Shown: positions 17,256 to 27,558, counted from the stretch's first letter. The stretch is 64,000 bases of DNA from Ardenticatenaceae bacterium (GCA_020634435.1 JACKBS010000006.1:434001-498000); one strand, 5' to 3'. Notes: generated by a model not told the origin, from the sequence alone. Numbers and translations: made by a program.

Positions 17256-18986
17256 ATGCGTTTATCACAAGCATTTGGCAAAACATTACGAGAAGCCCCG
17301 GCCGACGCCGAGATGATCAGCCACCAGCTGCTGATCCGGGCCAATTTTGTACGGCCGTTAGGGGCCGGAATCTACACCTACATGCCCTTTGGCTACCGCG
17401 TTCTGCGCAAAATCTGGAACATCCTCGCCGAGGAAATGGACGCTATCGGTGGGCAAGAAATGTGGATGCCCAACATCCATCCCGCCGCCGTCTGGCAAGC
17501 CACCGGTCGATGGGACACCGTAGACGTGCTCATGAAGGTCAAGGCAGGCGGGGGCCGCGAATACGCCCTATCCGCCACCCATGAAGAAGTTGTGGTCGAT
17601 TTGGCCCTGCGCGAGATTGAAAGCTACCGCGACCTGCCCAAGCTGGTTTACCACATCAGCAAGAAGTTCCGCGATGAGCCTCGCGCCCGTGGTGGCCTGA
17701 TGCGTATGCGCGAATTCATCATGAAAGATGCCTACAGTCTGGACACAGATGAAGCTGCCCTGGATGAGTTCTACCCCAAGATGCTTCAGGCGTATTACAA
17801 CATTTTTGAGCGCGCCGGAACGCCCGCCGTGGCCATCAACGCCGACGTTGGCGCGATGGGCGGTAAGACCTCGCACGAATTTGTGGTGCCCCACGAAGGC
17901 GGCGAAGATACCTACATCACCTCGGAAGATGGCACTTACTCAGCCAACGTGGAAGCGGCTGAATTCATCCGCGAAGGTGAAAAGCCTGCTGAACTGGCCG
18001 AGCTGGTCAAAGTGGAAACACCCAACTGTAAAACCATCGCTCAGGTCGCTGAATTCATCGGCGTGACCACCAGCCAGACGCTGAAAGCGGTCTTTTACTG
18101 GTGGTCACCAGCGGTGGGTCGAGAGAAGGACGGCCGTTTCATTTTCGGTCTCGTGCGCGGCGATTTGGACGTCAACGAGGTCAAAATAGTCAATGCCTTG
18201 GGCGGCGGTGTGCTGCGCCCCGCTACGGATGAAGAAATTGTGGCCGCAGGGGCAACGCCCGGCTACGCCTCCCCGATCGGTCTGGAAATTGCCCCCGATT
18301 TGCAGTCACCCGGCGTGTACGTGCTGGCCGACCTGTCCATTGAAGCTGGCGGCAACTACGTGGTGGGGGCCAACGACGAAGGCTACCACTTCACCGGAGC
18401 CAATTACCCGCGCGACCATGCCATCAGCAAAATGGCCGACATTGCCCAGGCCGACACGGGCCACAAAGCACCAAATGGCAGCCGGCTGGTCGCCCGTCGC
18501 TGCATCGAGGCGGGGCACTGCTTTAAGCTGGGCACGCGCTACAGCAAAGCGACCAACGCCACCTACCTCGACGAAAACGGCAAGCCGCAGCTCATCTTCA
18601 TGGGCTCTTATGGTATCGGTCTGGACAGGCTCATGGCCACCGTCGTGGAGCTGCACAACGATGAAAACGGCATCATCTGGCCGGACAGCGTGGCCCCGTA
18701 CCAGGTTCATCTGATGCACGTAGGCAAGGGCGACGATGTGCGCGATGCCGCCGAAAAGCTATACACCGACCTCACCCGCGCCGGGTTTGAGGTGCTCTAC
18801 GACGACCGAGAACTGAGCGCAGGCGTCAAGTTCAAAGACGCTGACCTGATTGGTGTTCCTTGGCGTGTGGCTGTCGGCGGGCGTGGCCTGTCTGAAGGCA
18901 ACGTGGAAGTTAAGCGCCGCAGCGAAAGTGAGCGCATCAACGTGCCGCTGAACGAGCTGATGACGTTTTTAGAAGAGAAGATTTAG
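17256..18986 (+). CDS. proS: Prolyl-tRNA synthetase
   Basis: The 576-residue class II synthetase charges tRNA-Pro. Visible: N-terminal catalytic core (ADAEMISHQLLIRANFVRPL, motif 2 FRDEPRARGGLMRMREF), an inserted editing domain between motifs 2 and 3 (residues about 235-400), motif 3 in FMGSYGIGLDRLMA, and the C-terminal anticodon-binding domain. The editing insertion marks the bacterial type. The ATG at 17256 was chosen since the protein starts there in the family; the ribosome-binding site is weak (CTGGGAATATTT). A TTGTTGACTGCTATACT promoter-like stretch is about 60 bases upstream. Confidence 0.95.
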   Translation: MRLSQAFGKTLREAPADAEMISHQLLIRANFVRPLGAGIYTYMPFGYRVLRKIWNILAEEMDAIGGQEMWMPNIHPAAVWQATGRWDTVDVLMKVKAGGGREYALSATHEEVVVDLALREIESYRDLPKLVYHISKKFRDEPRARGGLMRMREFIMKDAYSLDTDEAALDEFYPKMLQAYYNIFERAGTPAVAINADVGAMGGKTSHEFVVPHEGGEDTYITSEDGTYSANVEAAEFIREGEKPAELAELVKVETPNCKTIAQVAEFIGVTTSQTLKAVFYWWSPAVGREKDGRFIFGLVRGDLDVNEVKIVNALGGGVLRPATDEEIVAAGATPGYASPIGLEIAPDLQSPGVYVLADLSIEAGGNYVVGANDEGYHFTGANYPRDHAISKMADIAQADTGHKAPNGSRLVARRCIEAGHCFKLGTRYSKATNATYLDENGKPQLIFMGSYGIGLDRLMATVVELHNDENGIIWPDSVAPYQVHLMHVGKGDDVRDAAEKLYTDLTRAGFEVLYDDRELSAGVKFKDADLIGVPWRVAVGGRGLSEGNVEVKRRSESERINVPLNELMTFLEEKI

Positions 18987-19068
18987 GATTTAGAAACTGG
19001 AAATTAGAGATTGGAACGGCCGTTTTCCCTAGGAAAGCGGCCGTTTTTTGTTTCAGGAGTAACGCAAG

Positions 19069-19473
19069 ATGCCCCAACAAGTGCTGTCTATTTGTGGCTC
19101 AATGGATTTTATTGACGAAATGGAAACAATCGCCGCTGAGCTAACCACGGCGGGCTGGACGGTATTTACGCCGCAGCGAGCCGAAGCGGGCTTTCGCTGG
19201 GAAGATTTGAGTGCGGCGGAACGCATCCAGCGGAAAAAAGCGTACATTGATGCCCATTTGGAGAACATTCGGCAGTCAACGGCCGTTCTCATTGCCAACT
19301 ACCCCAAAAACGGCATCGACGGCTACATTGGCGCCAATTCATTGATGGAAGCGGCAATGGCCTACACACTGGGGATTCCGGTTTATTTTTTGTTTCCCAT
19401 TGGGGCACAGGGCTGTCAGTTGGAGGCGGAGAGTGTTGCAAGTGAGGTGTGGAACGGCCGTTTACTGCTATAA
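19069..19473 (+). CDS. Nucleoside 2-deoxyribosyltransferase-like protein
   Basis: This 134-residue Rossmann-like protein has an N-terminal strand and loop (LSICGSMDFIDEM) and a C-terminal GYIGANSLMEAAMAYTLG segment typical of the deoxyribosyltransferase-like superfamily, in which a glutamate in the latter helix is often catalytic. An AGGAGTAACGCAAG ribosome-binding site precedes it. It is 46 bases upstream of adenine deaminase, consistent with a purine salvage role, but that is inference. Confidence 0.65.
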   Translation: MPQQVLSICGSMDFIDEMETIAAELTTAGWTVFTPQRAEAGFRWEDLSAAERIQRKKAYIDAHLENIRQSTAVLIANYPKNGIDGYIGANSLMEAAMAYTLGIPVYFLFPIGAQGCQLEAESVASEVWNGRLLL

Positions 19474-19519
19474 TATCCGCCACTTCTCACTAAAAACTGA
19501 ACCAACCGTGGAGGGTGCA

Positions 19520-21316
19520 ATGACAACCAACCGACAACCGTGGCACGCAGTGGCAACCAATCTCGTAGACGTGGCGATGGGGCGGCAGTATGCCGATCTC
19601 GTCATCCAAAACGGCCGTTGGGTCAACGTCCACAGCGGCGAAATCATCCCCAACACAGATGTGGCGGTGAAAGACGGCCGTATCGCTTACGTCGGCCCGG
19701 ATGCCAGCCACACCATTGGGGAAAACACCGAAATCATTGCGGTCAACGGCCGTTACCTCATCCCCGGCCTGTGCGACGCCCACATGCACGTCGAGAGCGG
19801 CATGGTCACCGTCACCGAATTTGCCCGCGCCGTCATTCCCCACGGCACCACCAGCATGTTTATCGACCCCCACGAAATTGCCAACGTGTTGGGCCTGCCC
19901 GGCGTGAAATTGATGCACGATGAAGCGCAAACGCTACCGATCAACGTCTATGTGCAGATGCCCAGCTGCGTGCCCAGCGCCCCCGGTCTGGAAACGCCCG
20001 GCGCGTCCATTGGCCCGGCCGAAGTGGCGGAGGCGATGCAGTGGCCCGGCATCATCGGCCTTGGGGAGATGATGAACTTCCCCGGCGTCTTTATGAGCGA
20101 CGACAAAATGCACGCCGAGATGGCCGAAACGATGAAGGCGGGCAAGGTGATTGGGGGGCATTATGCGTCATTGGATTTGGGACGGCCGTTTCACGGGTAC
20201 GTCGCGGGTGGCCCCGCCGACGACCACGAAGGCACCCGCCCCGAAGACGCCGTCGCCCGCGTGCGCCAGGGCATGAAGGCAATGCTGCGCCTCGGCTCTG
20301 CCTGGTACGACGTCGCCAGCCAGGTGAAAGCAATCACCGAGCAAGGTCTGGACAGCCGAAACTTCATCCTCTGCACCGACGACAGCCACTCCGGCACGCT
20401 GGTCCACGACGGCCACATGAACCGCGTCGTGCGCCACGCCATCGCCCAAGGCCTTAAGCCCATCACCGCCATCCAAATGGCCACGCTCAACACCGCCCAG
20501 CATTTTGGCGTAGAAAAAGATGTTGGCTCGATTACGCCTGGCCGTTATGCTGACATCGTCATCAGCAGCGATTTGGTGACGCTGCCGATTGAGTTGGTGA
20601 TTGCCAATGGGGAAGTTTTGGCCGAAAACGGCCGTCTTACCACCGATCTCCCCGTCTACAGCTACCCCGACTTCGCCAAAGGCACCGTGAAACTAGGCAA
20701 AGAACTCACAGCGCAATCGTTTGACATTCATGCTCCGGCGGGCAAAAAGACCGCCAAAGTGCGCACGATTGGCGTGGTAGAAAACCAGGCCCCCACTCGC
20801 GCCGAGGAGCGCGTGTTGCCCATCGAAGATGGGCTGGTACAGCTAGACACCCGCCTGGACGTGGCCCAAATTGCCCTTGTGGAGCGACATCAAGCGACGG
20901 GTGGGGTGGTCAACGGCTTTGTCACCGGGTTTGGTTTCGACAGCCGCTGCGGCCTCGCCACCACCGTGGCCCACGACAGCCACCACATGATTGTGGTGGG
21001 TACCAGCAAAAGCAACATGGCCCTGGCCGCCAATCGCCTGGGCGAAGTGGGCGGCGGCGTAGTTGTCTTCAAAGATGACGAAGAAATCGCTCTGGTGGAA
21101 CTGCCCATCGCCGGACTGATGTCGAATGAGCGGGCAGAAATTGTGGCGGACAAAGCGGCCCGCATGGTAGCAGCAATGGGCGAGTGCGGCTGTACGCTCA
21201 ACAACGCCTACATGCAGCTCAGCCTGCTGGCCCTCGTCGTCATCCCCGACCTGCGCATTTCCGATTTGGGTCTGGTAGACGTGAACAAATTCGAGATCGT
21301 GGACCTTTTTGTTTAA
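19520..21316 (+). CDS. ade: Adenine deaminase
   Basis: The 598-residue amidohydrolase converts adenine to hypoxanthine and ammonia. Metal-binding motif GLCDAHMHVESGM, then PHGTTSMFIDPHEIANV, GLGEMMNFPG, and LCTDDSHSGTLVHDGHMN identify the Ade family, along with the specific C-terminal domain (GFGFDSRCGLATTVAHDSHH). GTGGAGGGTGCA precedes the ATG; the longer open frame starts inside the previous gene. Five ACGGCCGT palindromes are read here as NGR, DGR or RPF. Confidence 0.95.
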   Translation: MTTNRQPWHAVATNLVDVAMGRQYADLVIQNGRWVNVHSGEIIPNTDVAVKDGRIAYVGPDASHTIGENTEIIAVNGRYLIPGLCDAHMHVESGMVTVTEFARAVIPHGTTSMFIDPHEIANVLGLPGVKLMHDEAQTLPINVYVQMPSCVPSAPGLETPGASIGPAEVAEAMQWPGIIGLGEMMNFPGVFMSDDKMHAEMAETMKAGKVIGGHYASLDLGRPFHGYVAGGPADDHEGTRPEDAVARVRQGMKAMLRLGSAWYDVASQVKAITEQGLDSRNFILCTDDSHSGTLVHDGHMNRVVRHAIAQGLKPITAIQMATLNTAQHFGVEKDVGSITPGRYADIVISSDLVTLPIELVIANGEVLAENGRLTTDLPVYSYPDFAKGTVKLGKELTAQSFDIHAPAGKKTAKVRTIGVVENQAPTRAEERVLPIEDGLVQLDTRLDVAQIALVERHQATGGVVNGFVTGFGFDSRCGLATTVAHDSHHMIVVGTSKSNMALAANRLGEVGGGVVVFKDDEEIALVELPIAGLMSNERAEIVADKAARMVAAMGECGCTLNNAYMQLSLLALVVIPDLRISDLGLVDVNKFEIVDLFV

Positions 21317-21453
21317 ATCAAATGCGTAGTGGGCATCTGAGGATGCTCAGGATGCTCACTACGCCCAACATAATTTGATCGATCTCGGATCGATTGGTTA
21401 GTAAGCTTTCTCCATCAATAACGCTTGTATTGTCTTCATATAAGGAGAAGGCT

Positions 21454-23847
21454 GTGTTGAAGTTAAAATCCTTTGGATTCCCCCTGATTTTTAGTGCAAT
21501 TTTGTTTGTATCTCTGCTAGGTTGGTTGCGGAACGGCCGTATCTCTCAAGCAGCGCCCCTCGCGACCACCTGGTACGTGAACGCCACCACCGGCAGCGAT
21601 GGCAACTCCTGCCTCTCCGCTGGTTCCGCCTGTGCAACGATTGCTGCGGCGATGGGCAAGGCGGGCATCGACGACATCATCGAGATCGCCGCCGGAACCT
21701 ATCATGAAAATCTGACTGGCTCACTCATCGTGCAGGATTTAACGCTCAACGGCGCGGGCGTGGGCAGCACCATCATCGACGGCAGCGCCAGCGGACGGGT
21801 GCTGGAAACTGCGGGCAACGTCACCCTCACCAACATGACCATCCAAAATGGCAGCTACAATCCAGCCGACATCTTCGGTGGCGCGGGCATTGCCAATTAC
21901 GGCGTCTTGCGCGTCGAAGACAGTCTGGTTACGGGCAACCACACCACCAGCGGCGGCGGTGGCATTTTTAACAACAATCAGCTCACGCTAATCAATTCTG
22001 AAGTGTCGGGTAACACCGCAGGCAGCGTCGGCGGTGGCGTTGTGAACTATGCCAACGACACGCTCACCATGACCAACAGCCTGGTTGCCAACAATGATGC
22101 CAATCAGGGCGGCGGCGTGTACTCCATCGGCAAGCTGATTGTGAACGACAGTATGGTGCAGGGCAACACGGCTGAAGTGATGGGCGGCGGGGTGATTGTT
22201 TGGGGCGGTACGGCCGTTCTCGACCGCGTTACCATTTACCAAAACGAAGCGGTGCAGTACGGCGCGGGCCTACTGAACAACGGCGGTGTTTTTACCATGA
22301 CCAACAGCACCGTCAGCGCCAACAGCGCCCCCGATTACGTGGGCGTGGCCAATATCGGCAGCACGGTTAAAGGCACCATTCTCAACAGCACCATCGCCTA
22401 CAACATTGTGACATACGCGGGCACGACCCGCTACGGCGGCGTCACTAACATCAGCGGCGGCACGCTCACCATCCAAAACAGCATCGTGGCCCAAAACGAC
22501 CAGCGACAGTGCATCCCCAACGACAACTGGACCTCGGCCGGCAACAACCTGAGCAGCGACACGCGCTGCGCCTTTACGGCCACTGGCGACCTCCAGTTAA
22601 CCAATCCGCTGCTAACGCCGCTGGGAGATTACGGCGGGCCAACGCTCACCCACGCGCTCAGCCCGGGCAGCCCGGCAATTGACGCGGGTAGCAACAGCGC
22701 CTGCCCGGCCACTGACCAGCGTGGCATCGGCCGCCCGGTGGATGGTGATAACAATGCAACGGCCGTTTGCGATATGGGTGCTTTTGAGGCTCGCAATCAG
22801 CTCACCATTGCCGATCTCTCTGTGGATGAAGGCGACAGCGGCACCACCAATGCCGTGTTTACCGTCACCCTCGCGCCCGCCAGCAGCCAGACAGTGACGG
22901 TAGATTATGCGACGGTGGCGGGAACGGCCGTGGCCAACAACGACTACACCACCACCAGCGGCCAGCTCACCTTCACCCCTGGCCAAACCACGCGGACGAT
23001 CCTCATCCCCATCATCGGCGACACCAATGATGAGTCCGACGAAACGTTCACCGTCAACCTGAGTAACGCCAGCAATGCCGACATTATCGACGGCACAGCC
23101 ACCGGCACGATTGTGGATGATGACGGCTTGGGCAGCCTTACTATCGCCGACAAAACCGTGAACGAAGGCGACACTGGCACGATCATCGCCGAATTTACCG
23201 TCACCCTTTCCCCAGTCGCCGCCAGTACCGTGACAGTGGACTATGACACGGCCAACGGCACGGCCAACGCTGGCAGCGATTACGTCGCGAACAGTGGGCA
23301 GCTCACCTTCACCCCTGGCCAAACCACGCAAACTATCCAAGTGACTGTTAATGGCGACAACACCGACGAGGGCAGCAGCGAGAGCTTTGTGGTCAATTTG
23401 AGTAACGCTTCGGGAGCCAACATCGCTGACAGCCAAGCGACGGGCACGATTACGGATGATGAAACGGCCGTTATCTCGCTCAGCTATGGACCAGAGGTAA
23501 CAGAAGGGGATAGTGGCACGAAGACGGCCGTTTTCACCGTTACCCTCACCCATCCCGCCAGCTTCCCCATCACCGTAGATTACGCCACGGAAGATGGCTT
23601 TGGCGACACCGGGGCCGACGCGGGCAGCGATTACCAGGCCAAATCGGGCACACTCACCTTCAATCCGGGGGCCGTATCACTGCCAATCAACGTGACTATT
23701 TACGGTGATGGGGTAGCCGAACCGGACGAGCGCTTCGTCATGCGCATCAGCAACGGCAATCCTGCTCCCCTGCTGGCCACCGTCGCCTACGGCGACATCC
23801 TCAACGATGACGACATGAAAGTGTATTTACCCTTGATCGTACGCTAA
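21454..23847 (+). CDS. Secreted beta-helix protein with Calx-beta repeats and a YLP tail
   Basis: The 797-residue protein starts at GTG behind AAGGAGAAGGCT. A signal peptide or anchor (FPLIFSAILFVSLLGW) leads to a right-handed parallel beta-helix (residues about 40-450, repeated TMTNS, GGGV and NNGG units) ending in a conserved GSPAIDAGSNSACPATDQRG segment. Three Calx-beta modules follow (each with VDEGD or NEGD, then LTFTPGQTT, and ending in DDD-type calcium-binding loops). The last residues are VYLPLIVR, a tail shared in form with the protein ending at 57648. It probably acts at the cell surface in adhesion or polysaccharide contact. Confidence 0.85.
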   Translation: MLKLKSFGFPLIFSAILFVSLLGWLRNGRISQAAPLATTWYVNATTGSDGNSCLSAGSACATIAAAMGKAGIDDIIEIAAGTYHENLTGSLIVQDLTLNGAGVGSTIIDGSASGRVLETAGNVTLTNMTIQNGSYNPADIFGGAGIANYGVLRVEDSLVTGNHTTSGGGGIFNNNQLTLINSEVSGNTAGSVGGGVVNYANDTLTMTNSLVANNDANQGGGVYSIGKLIVNDSMVQGNTAEVMGGGVIVWGGTAVLDRVTIYQNEAVQYGAGLLNNGGVFTMTNSTVSANSAPDYVGVANIGSTVKGTILNSTIAYNIVTYAGTTRYGGVTNISGGTLTIQNSIVAQNDQRQCIPNDNWTSAGNNLSSDTRCAFTATGDLQLTNPLLTPLGDYGGPTLTHALSPGSPAIDAGSNSACPATDQRGIGRPVDGDNNATAVCDMGAFEARNQLTIADLSVDEGDSGTTNAVFTVTLAPASSQTVTVDYATVAGTAVANNDYTTTSGQLTFTPGQTTRTILIPIIGDTNDESDETFTVNLSNASNADIIDGTATGTIVDDDGLGSLTIADKTVNEGDTGTIIAEFTVTLSPVAASTVTVDYDTANGTANAGSDYVANSGQLTFTPGQTTQTIQVTVNGDNTDEGSSESFVVNLSNASGANIADSQATGTITDDETAVISLSYGPEVTEGDSGTKTAVFTVTLTHPASFPITVDYATEDGFGDTGADAGSDYQAKSGTLTFNPGAVSLPINVTIYGDGVAEPDERFVMRISNGNPAPLLATVAYGDILNDDDMKVYLPLIVR

Positions 23848-23864
23848 CCAACTAGGTGCGACGC

Positions 23865-23937
23865 ACTTTCAAAAGTGCGTCGCACCAAGACTTTGGCAAT
23901 TTGAAGAAGCCTTCAGCATCAATAGAAGGCTTTTTTG
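23865..23937 (+). terminator. Long palindrome plus intrinsic terminator
   Basis: A 15-bp inverted repeat with a 2-base loop (GGTGCGACGCACTTT and its complement, 23865-23896) is followed by GAAGCCTTC...GAAGGCTTTTTT (23906-23937). The second is a standard terminator; the first looks like an interspersed hairpin repeat. Confidence 0.8.
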
Positions 23938-24295
23938 TTTGAGCAAAGGCTGAAAACAGGTCAGACTCGGCTATGATCGGGCGGCAGCAAAGGCAGCATG
24001 ACGCAATGTCGGTTGAATCCAGCGCAAATCTCCGCTGGTCAGCAGGGATTGAGGGCTAATCGGCTGGAATTGATGGTCACAAGGCAGCGCGATAGCCACG
24101 CCATAATGTATTTAACGACCCCCGGCCACTCCCCTGCCACCAACGGGTAGGCACCGCATGCGCGCCCGTCAATCCCCAAGAGCGATAACCAGCCAACAGG
24201 AGCAAGGCATAGACCCAGGCGCTCCATTGCACAGAGAGAATCGCGGCTTGGGGAGTCCAACCTTGCTTGTTACCTAAACCGAAGTTGTAAAAGGC
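23938..24295 (-). pseudogene. Degraded transposase-like fragment
   Basis: No intact gene is seen. On the minus strand, disconnected frames encode pieces such as WVYALLLLAGYRSWGL and ARWWQG-like residues, which resemble the N-terminal part of some large transposases; stops and frame changes interrupt them. It is bordered on the right by the IS481 remnant. The assignment is tentative. Confidence 0.3.
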
Positions 24296-25462
24296 TAGAC
24301 ATAATCTGACACTGCTGACCTAACTGACAATAGCATGAGCTGTTGGTTCGGACTTGTTTTCTAGCTGTGGAAACAAGTCGTCAATCACCTTTTCTCGCGC
24401 CTAGTGCTTCGTCTCTGAAAACGTTTGATATGGCGTTCGTCCGTAACAATACTTGCCTGTATGTGTTCGCTCCTGATTATACAATTCTAGCCACTGATCC
24501 AAATCTGTCTGTAGTTCTTTCAAAGTGCGATAGATTTTCTTGCGAAAAGCGACCTGGTAGAACTCATTCTTGATGGTGCGATGGAAACGCTCGCAAATGC
24601 CGTTGGTCTGTGGGCTTTTGGCCTTGGTTCGCGTGTGGTCGATGTCTTCAATGGCCAGGTACAACTGATATTCGTGATTTTCCAGGCGGCCGCAATACTC
24701 GGTGCCCCGATCTGTCAGAATCCGCAACAAGGGCACTTCTTGGGATTCAAACCAAGGCAAAACGCGATCATTGAGCAAGTCAGCGGCCGTAATGGCGTGC
24801 TTCTGGGTGTAAAGCTTGGCGAAGGCCACTTTAGTGTAGGTATCGATGAAGGTCTGCTGGTAAATACGGCCCACGCCTTTGATGGTGCCAACGTAATAGG
24901 TGTCTTGGGCGCCTAGATAACCGGGATGAGCTGTTTCAATCTCACCGTGCGCCTCTCGTTCTTCTTTGGCTTTTTCCAGTGCTTGTAGCTGCGCTTCCGT
25001 CAGGATGAGATTTTCTTCAGCCACCCGTTTTCCAAAGCCTTTAGGCGTTTCTTGAAGGTTTCCAGGTCATGGCGCAGCCAGATCGAGCGCACACCACTCG
25101 CTGAAACAAAGGCGCCCTTTTTCTGTAGTTCATTGGAGGCACGCAACTGGCCGTAAGCTGGATTCTCAAAGGCAAACTCAATAACAGCAGCCTCGACCGC
25201 CGGCGCCACCCTGTTTTTGACGTTTGGTTGGCGCCGGCTTATCTCCCGCAAACCTTCCTCACCGTGCTCATCGTACAGCTCTTTGAAGCGATAGAAGCTG
25301 TCGCGGGAGTAGCCCATCACCCGGCAGGCCTGACTAACATTGCCCAATTCTCTGGCTAGATTTAACAGCCCCAACTTGTTCTTGATAATTTTTTCTTCTG
25401 CTTTCATTATGACACTCCTTCGTGTTCGTGTGATTTTACAAGGAGTGTCAGATTAAGTCTCA
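24295..25462 (-). mobile_element. IS481-family element, inactivated
   Basis: Both ends share TAATCTGACACT in inverted orientation (about 24301-24313 and 25444-25456), with weaker similarity outward (GAGACT/TAGACA). The element contains one transposase gene broken by a frameshift. It abuts and truncates an IS982 gene on its right. No clear target duplication is visible. Confidence 0.75.
24401..25407 (-). pseudogene. IS481-family transposase, one frameshift
   Basis: The N-terminal frame (25000-25407) has the helix-turn-helix part (NVSQACRVMGYSRDSFYRFKE) and the C-terminal frame (24401-25024) the rve core with Asp in LRILTDRGTEY and Glu in NGICERFHRTIKNEF. They overlap near 25020. Adding one base in AAAACGGGTGG restores a single frame through KALEN-R-VAEENLILTEAQ. 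This is probably an inactivating deletion or sequencing error rather than programmed shifting, since IS481 normally uses one frame. Confidence 0.8.
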
Positions 25463-25910
25463 ACTAATACATTTCAAACTGCATCTGACCATCAACGACC
25501 GAGGCGAGTTGCTCAATGTTCTCTTAACGCCAGGAAACGTCGATGACCGGAAACCGGTGCCGAAACTGGTGCAGCAGTTGTTCGGCAAAATCTATGGTGA
25601 CAAAGGCTACATCTCCAAAGATTTGCACGCCTCCTTGCTAGAGCTGTTTGGTGTGCAATTAGTGACCCAGTTGAAAGCCAACGCCAAGAATCGCCTGCCC
25701 ATGATATTTAGCGATAAGCTTCTATTGCGGAAACGAGCCATTGTGGAATGTGTGAACGACCAATTGAAAAACATTTCTCAGATTGAGCATACACGCCATC
25801 GCAGTGTGGCTAACTTCATGGTTAATCTGATTTGTGGCTTGATTGCTTATGCTAGGCAACCCAAGAAGCCATCGTTGGGTCGAGAGACCATCGCTAGCCT
25901 GGTTGCATAA
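25462..25910 (+). pseudogene. IS982-family transposase, C-terminal fragment
   Basis: The frame is open from the IS481 edge and encodes HLTINDRGELLNVLLTPGN, DDRKPVPKL, GDKGYISKDL and LLLRKRAIVECVNDQLKNI, matching the second half of IS982 transposases (DDE fold). The 5' half is missing, apparently cut off by the IS481 element. The stop lies immediately before the IS630 remnant. Confidence 0.75.
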
Positions 25911-25913
25911 GTA

Positions 25914-27032
25914 GTTATCGGAAAGAACCTTAAAAACATATACGAGAAAGAGAAAGTGTGCGATACTCGGCGCATGCCTAAATCATTGAATTTTACACTC
26001 AGCGAAAGCGAACTGAAAATCATTGCAACAGCCGCGAAGTCTGACAAGAGACCAGAAGTTCGTCAAAGAGCGCTGGGATTGCGGTTACTCCATGAAGGGC
26101 AAACGCCTAAAGAGGTTGCCCAACTCATGGCCGTTTCGCAGCCATCCGTTTATGACTGGTACCATCGCTGGCAAACCAACGGACTTGACGGCTTAGCCAA
26201 TCGCCCCAAATCGGGACGCCCGCGTAAAACAGATCACAGCTATGTGGAGCAGTTGGAGATAGCCATTGAGCAAGACCCGCAAGAACTGGGCTACCACTTC
26301 ACCATTTGGACAGCAGACCGACTAAGGTTTCACCTAGAAAAGGAAACCGGCAAGCGCATTGGCCCTACCCAATTTCACGCCTTGCTCAAGGAGCATGGTT
26401 TTGTCTATCGTCGCCCGAAGCATGACCTGGCCGATTTACAAGACCCGCAAGCCCGAGAAGCCGCTGAAGGCTGGCTTGACGAGCCAAAAAAAGCGCTCAA
26501 GCAGGAGAGATCGACCTATTCTTTGTGGACGAAAGCACCTTAGGCTGGTTGTCCGTTCTGATTGCCTGTTGGATGAAACGAGGCTGTCAGAAGCGGATTG
26601 CGACCCCTGGCCAACAACAATGGCGTCACATCTTTGGCGCTTACAATGGGCCACAGATGAGGTCATTTACCTCATCTCTGACAAGCGCAACAGCAGTAGT
26701 TTCATCGCCTTTCTTGACCATTTGGTGCAGCAGCATTCCAGGGAACGACCCTTGGTGATTGTTTTGGATAACGGGTCCATCCATCATAGTCAGGCAACCC
26801 AGGCCGCTTTTGCCCTGCTGGAAAGCGAATTATTGCCATTGTTTTTGCCAAAGTATTGTTCGCAACTCAACCCGATTGAGCGTTTCTGGAAGCATCTGAA
26901 ATCGCTGGCTTGTGCGGACAAGCTGTTTGCGGATATGGACGCCTTGGTTGCTTCTGTAGAAGCTAACTTGGCTCAACAGAATGATTTTCAGTCCGATTCT
27001 CGTTTTATGTTTTTAAAGAACTTTCCGTGATG
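25914..27032 (+). mobile_element. IS630-family element, inactivated
   Basis: The ends are inverted repeats of about 30 bp (left CGGAAAGAACCTTAAAAACA, right its near complement), each bordered by TA (25912-25913 and 27033-27034), the IS630 target. The transposase inside carries two frameshifts. It was inserted just after the IS982 stop codon. Confidence 0.8.
25956..27030 (+). pseudogene. IS630-family transposase, two frameshifts
   Basis: The N-terminal helix-turn-helix part (LHEGQTPKEVAQLMAVSQPS) and RIGPTQFHALLKEHGFVYRRP are in one frame. The central FFVDESTLGW (first catalytic Asp) is in a second, and the C-terminal LVIVLDNGSIHHS and CSQLNPIERFWKHLKS (last acidic residues) are in a third. 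One missing base near 26503 and another near 26648 account for both shifts. Restored, it would be about 358 residues. Confidence 0.8.
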
Positions 27033-27162
27033 TACTTAACCCGTACTCACGTTAAATAGTTTGATAAAGGCTTGGCCTGTGATGTTTGTTGTCATTGGCC
27101 TCATAATATCTGCTATTGTTAGATTAAGTATCTTTGGATCTACTACCGTTCAAGTATGATCA

Positions 27163-27558
27163 TTGAATCTGGTATTGATAATCGTCGTGTTTGTACTTGC
27201 TTTGTATCCAATACTAAAATTGGTTCAATGGATCATTGAAAGGCTATTTTCTAGGAATTTTGAATATAAGGGGTTGATTTGGAAATCAACAATCTTTGGT
27301 TTAAAGTCCCGGTGCCCACAATGCTTACGTGAAGTTGAATGTATTAGAGAAGCTCCTCCACAAGCATTTATCACCCGTAGCCCCAAAGAGATGCAGGAAT
27401 ATATTGACCGAGCTGGTAAATATAACTATTCATACAAGTGTCGTATTCATGGCAATTTGCCTGAAGTTCCAAATATGCATATAAAAGCATTGACAAATGA
27501 AGCTCAGCGGGAAATGAAATGGTTAAAAGGACAAGCAGCACAAACAACTAAGGATTGA
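27163..27558 (+). CDS. Hypothetical membrane-anchored protein, AT-rich
   Basis: At most 131 residues: one N-terminal hydrophobic helix (residues about 3-28), then a soluble part with CPQCLREVEC and a later Cys-Arg-Ile-His, which could bind a metal ion. No family is recognised. The start is uncertain: TTG at 27163 is the first possible, with alternatives at 27175 or 27187, and no clear ribosome-binding site. Base composition is more AT-rich than the neighbours and it lies beside the IS cluster, which suggests transfer. Confidence 0.5.
   Translation: MNLVLIIVVFVLALYPILKLVQWIIERLFSRNFEYKGLIWKSTIFGLKSRCPQCLREVECIREAPPQAFITRSPKEMQEYIDRAGKYNYSYKCRIHGNLPEVPNMHIKALTNEAQREMKWLKGQAAQTTKD

Noticed and set aside
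21901..22500. A tandem DNA repeat or CRISPR-like array
   Set aside because: The regularity comes from protein repeats of a beta-helix; spacing and sequence vary and there are no direct repeats with spacers. No CRISPR array was seen anywhere.
22612..23553. A 313-codon minus-strand open frame within the Calx-beta protein
   Set aside because: It mirrors the repetitive coding strand (repeated GDxxDE motifs give an open antisense frame) and lacks any domain or ribosome-binding site.
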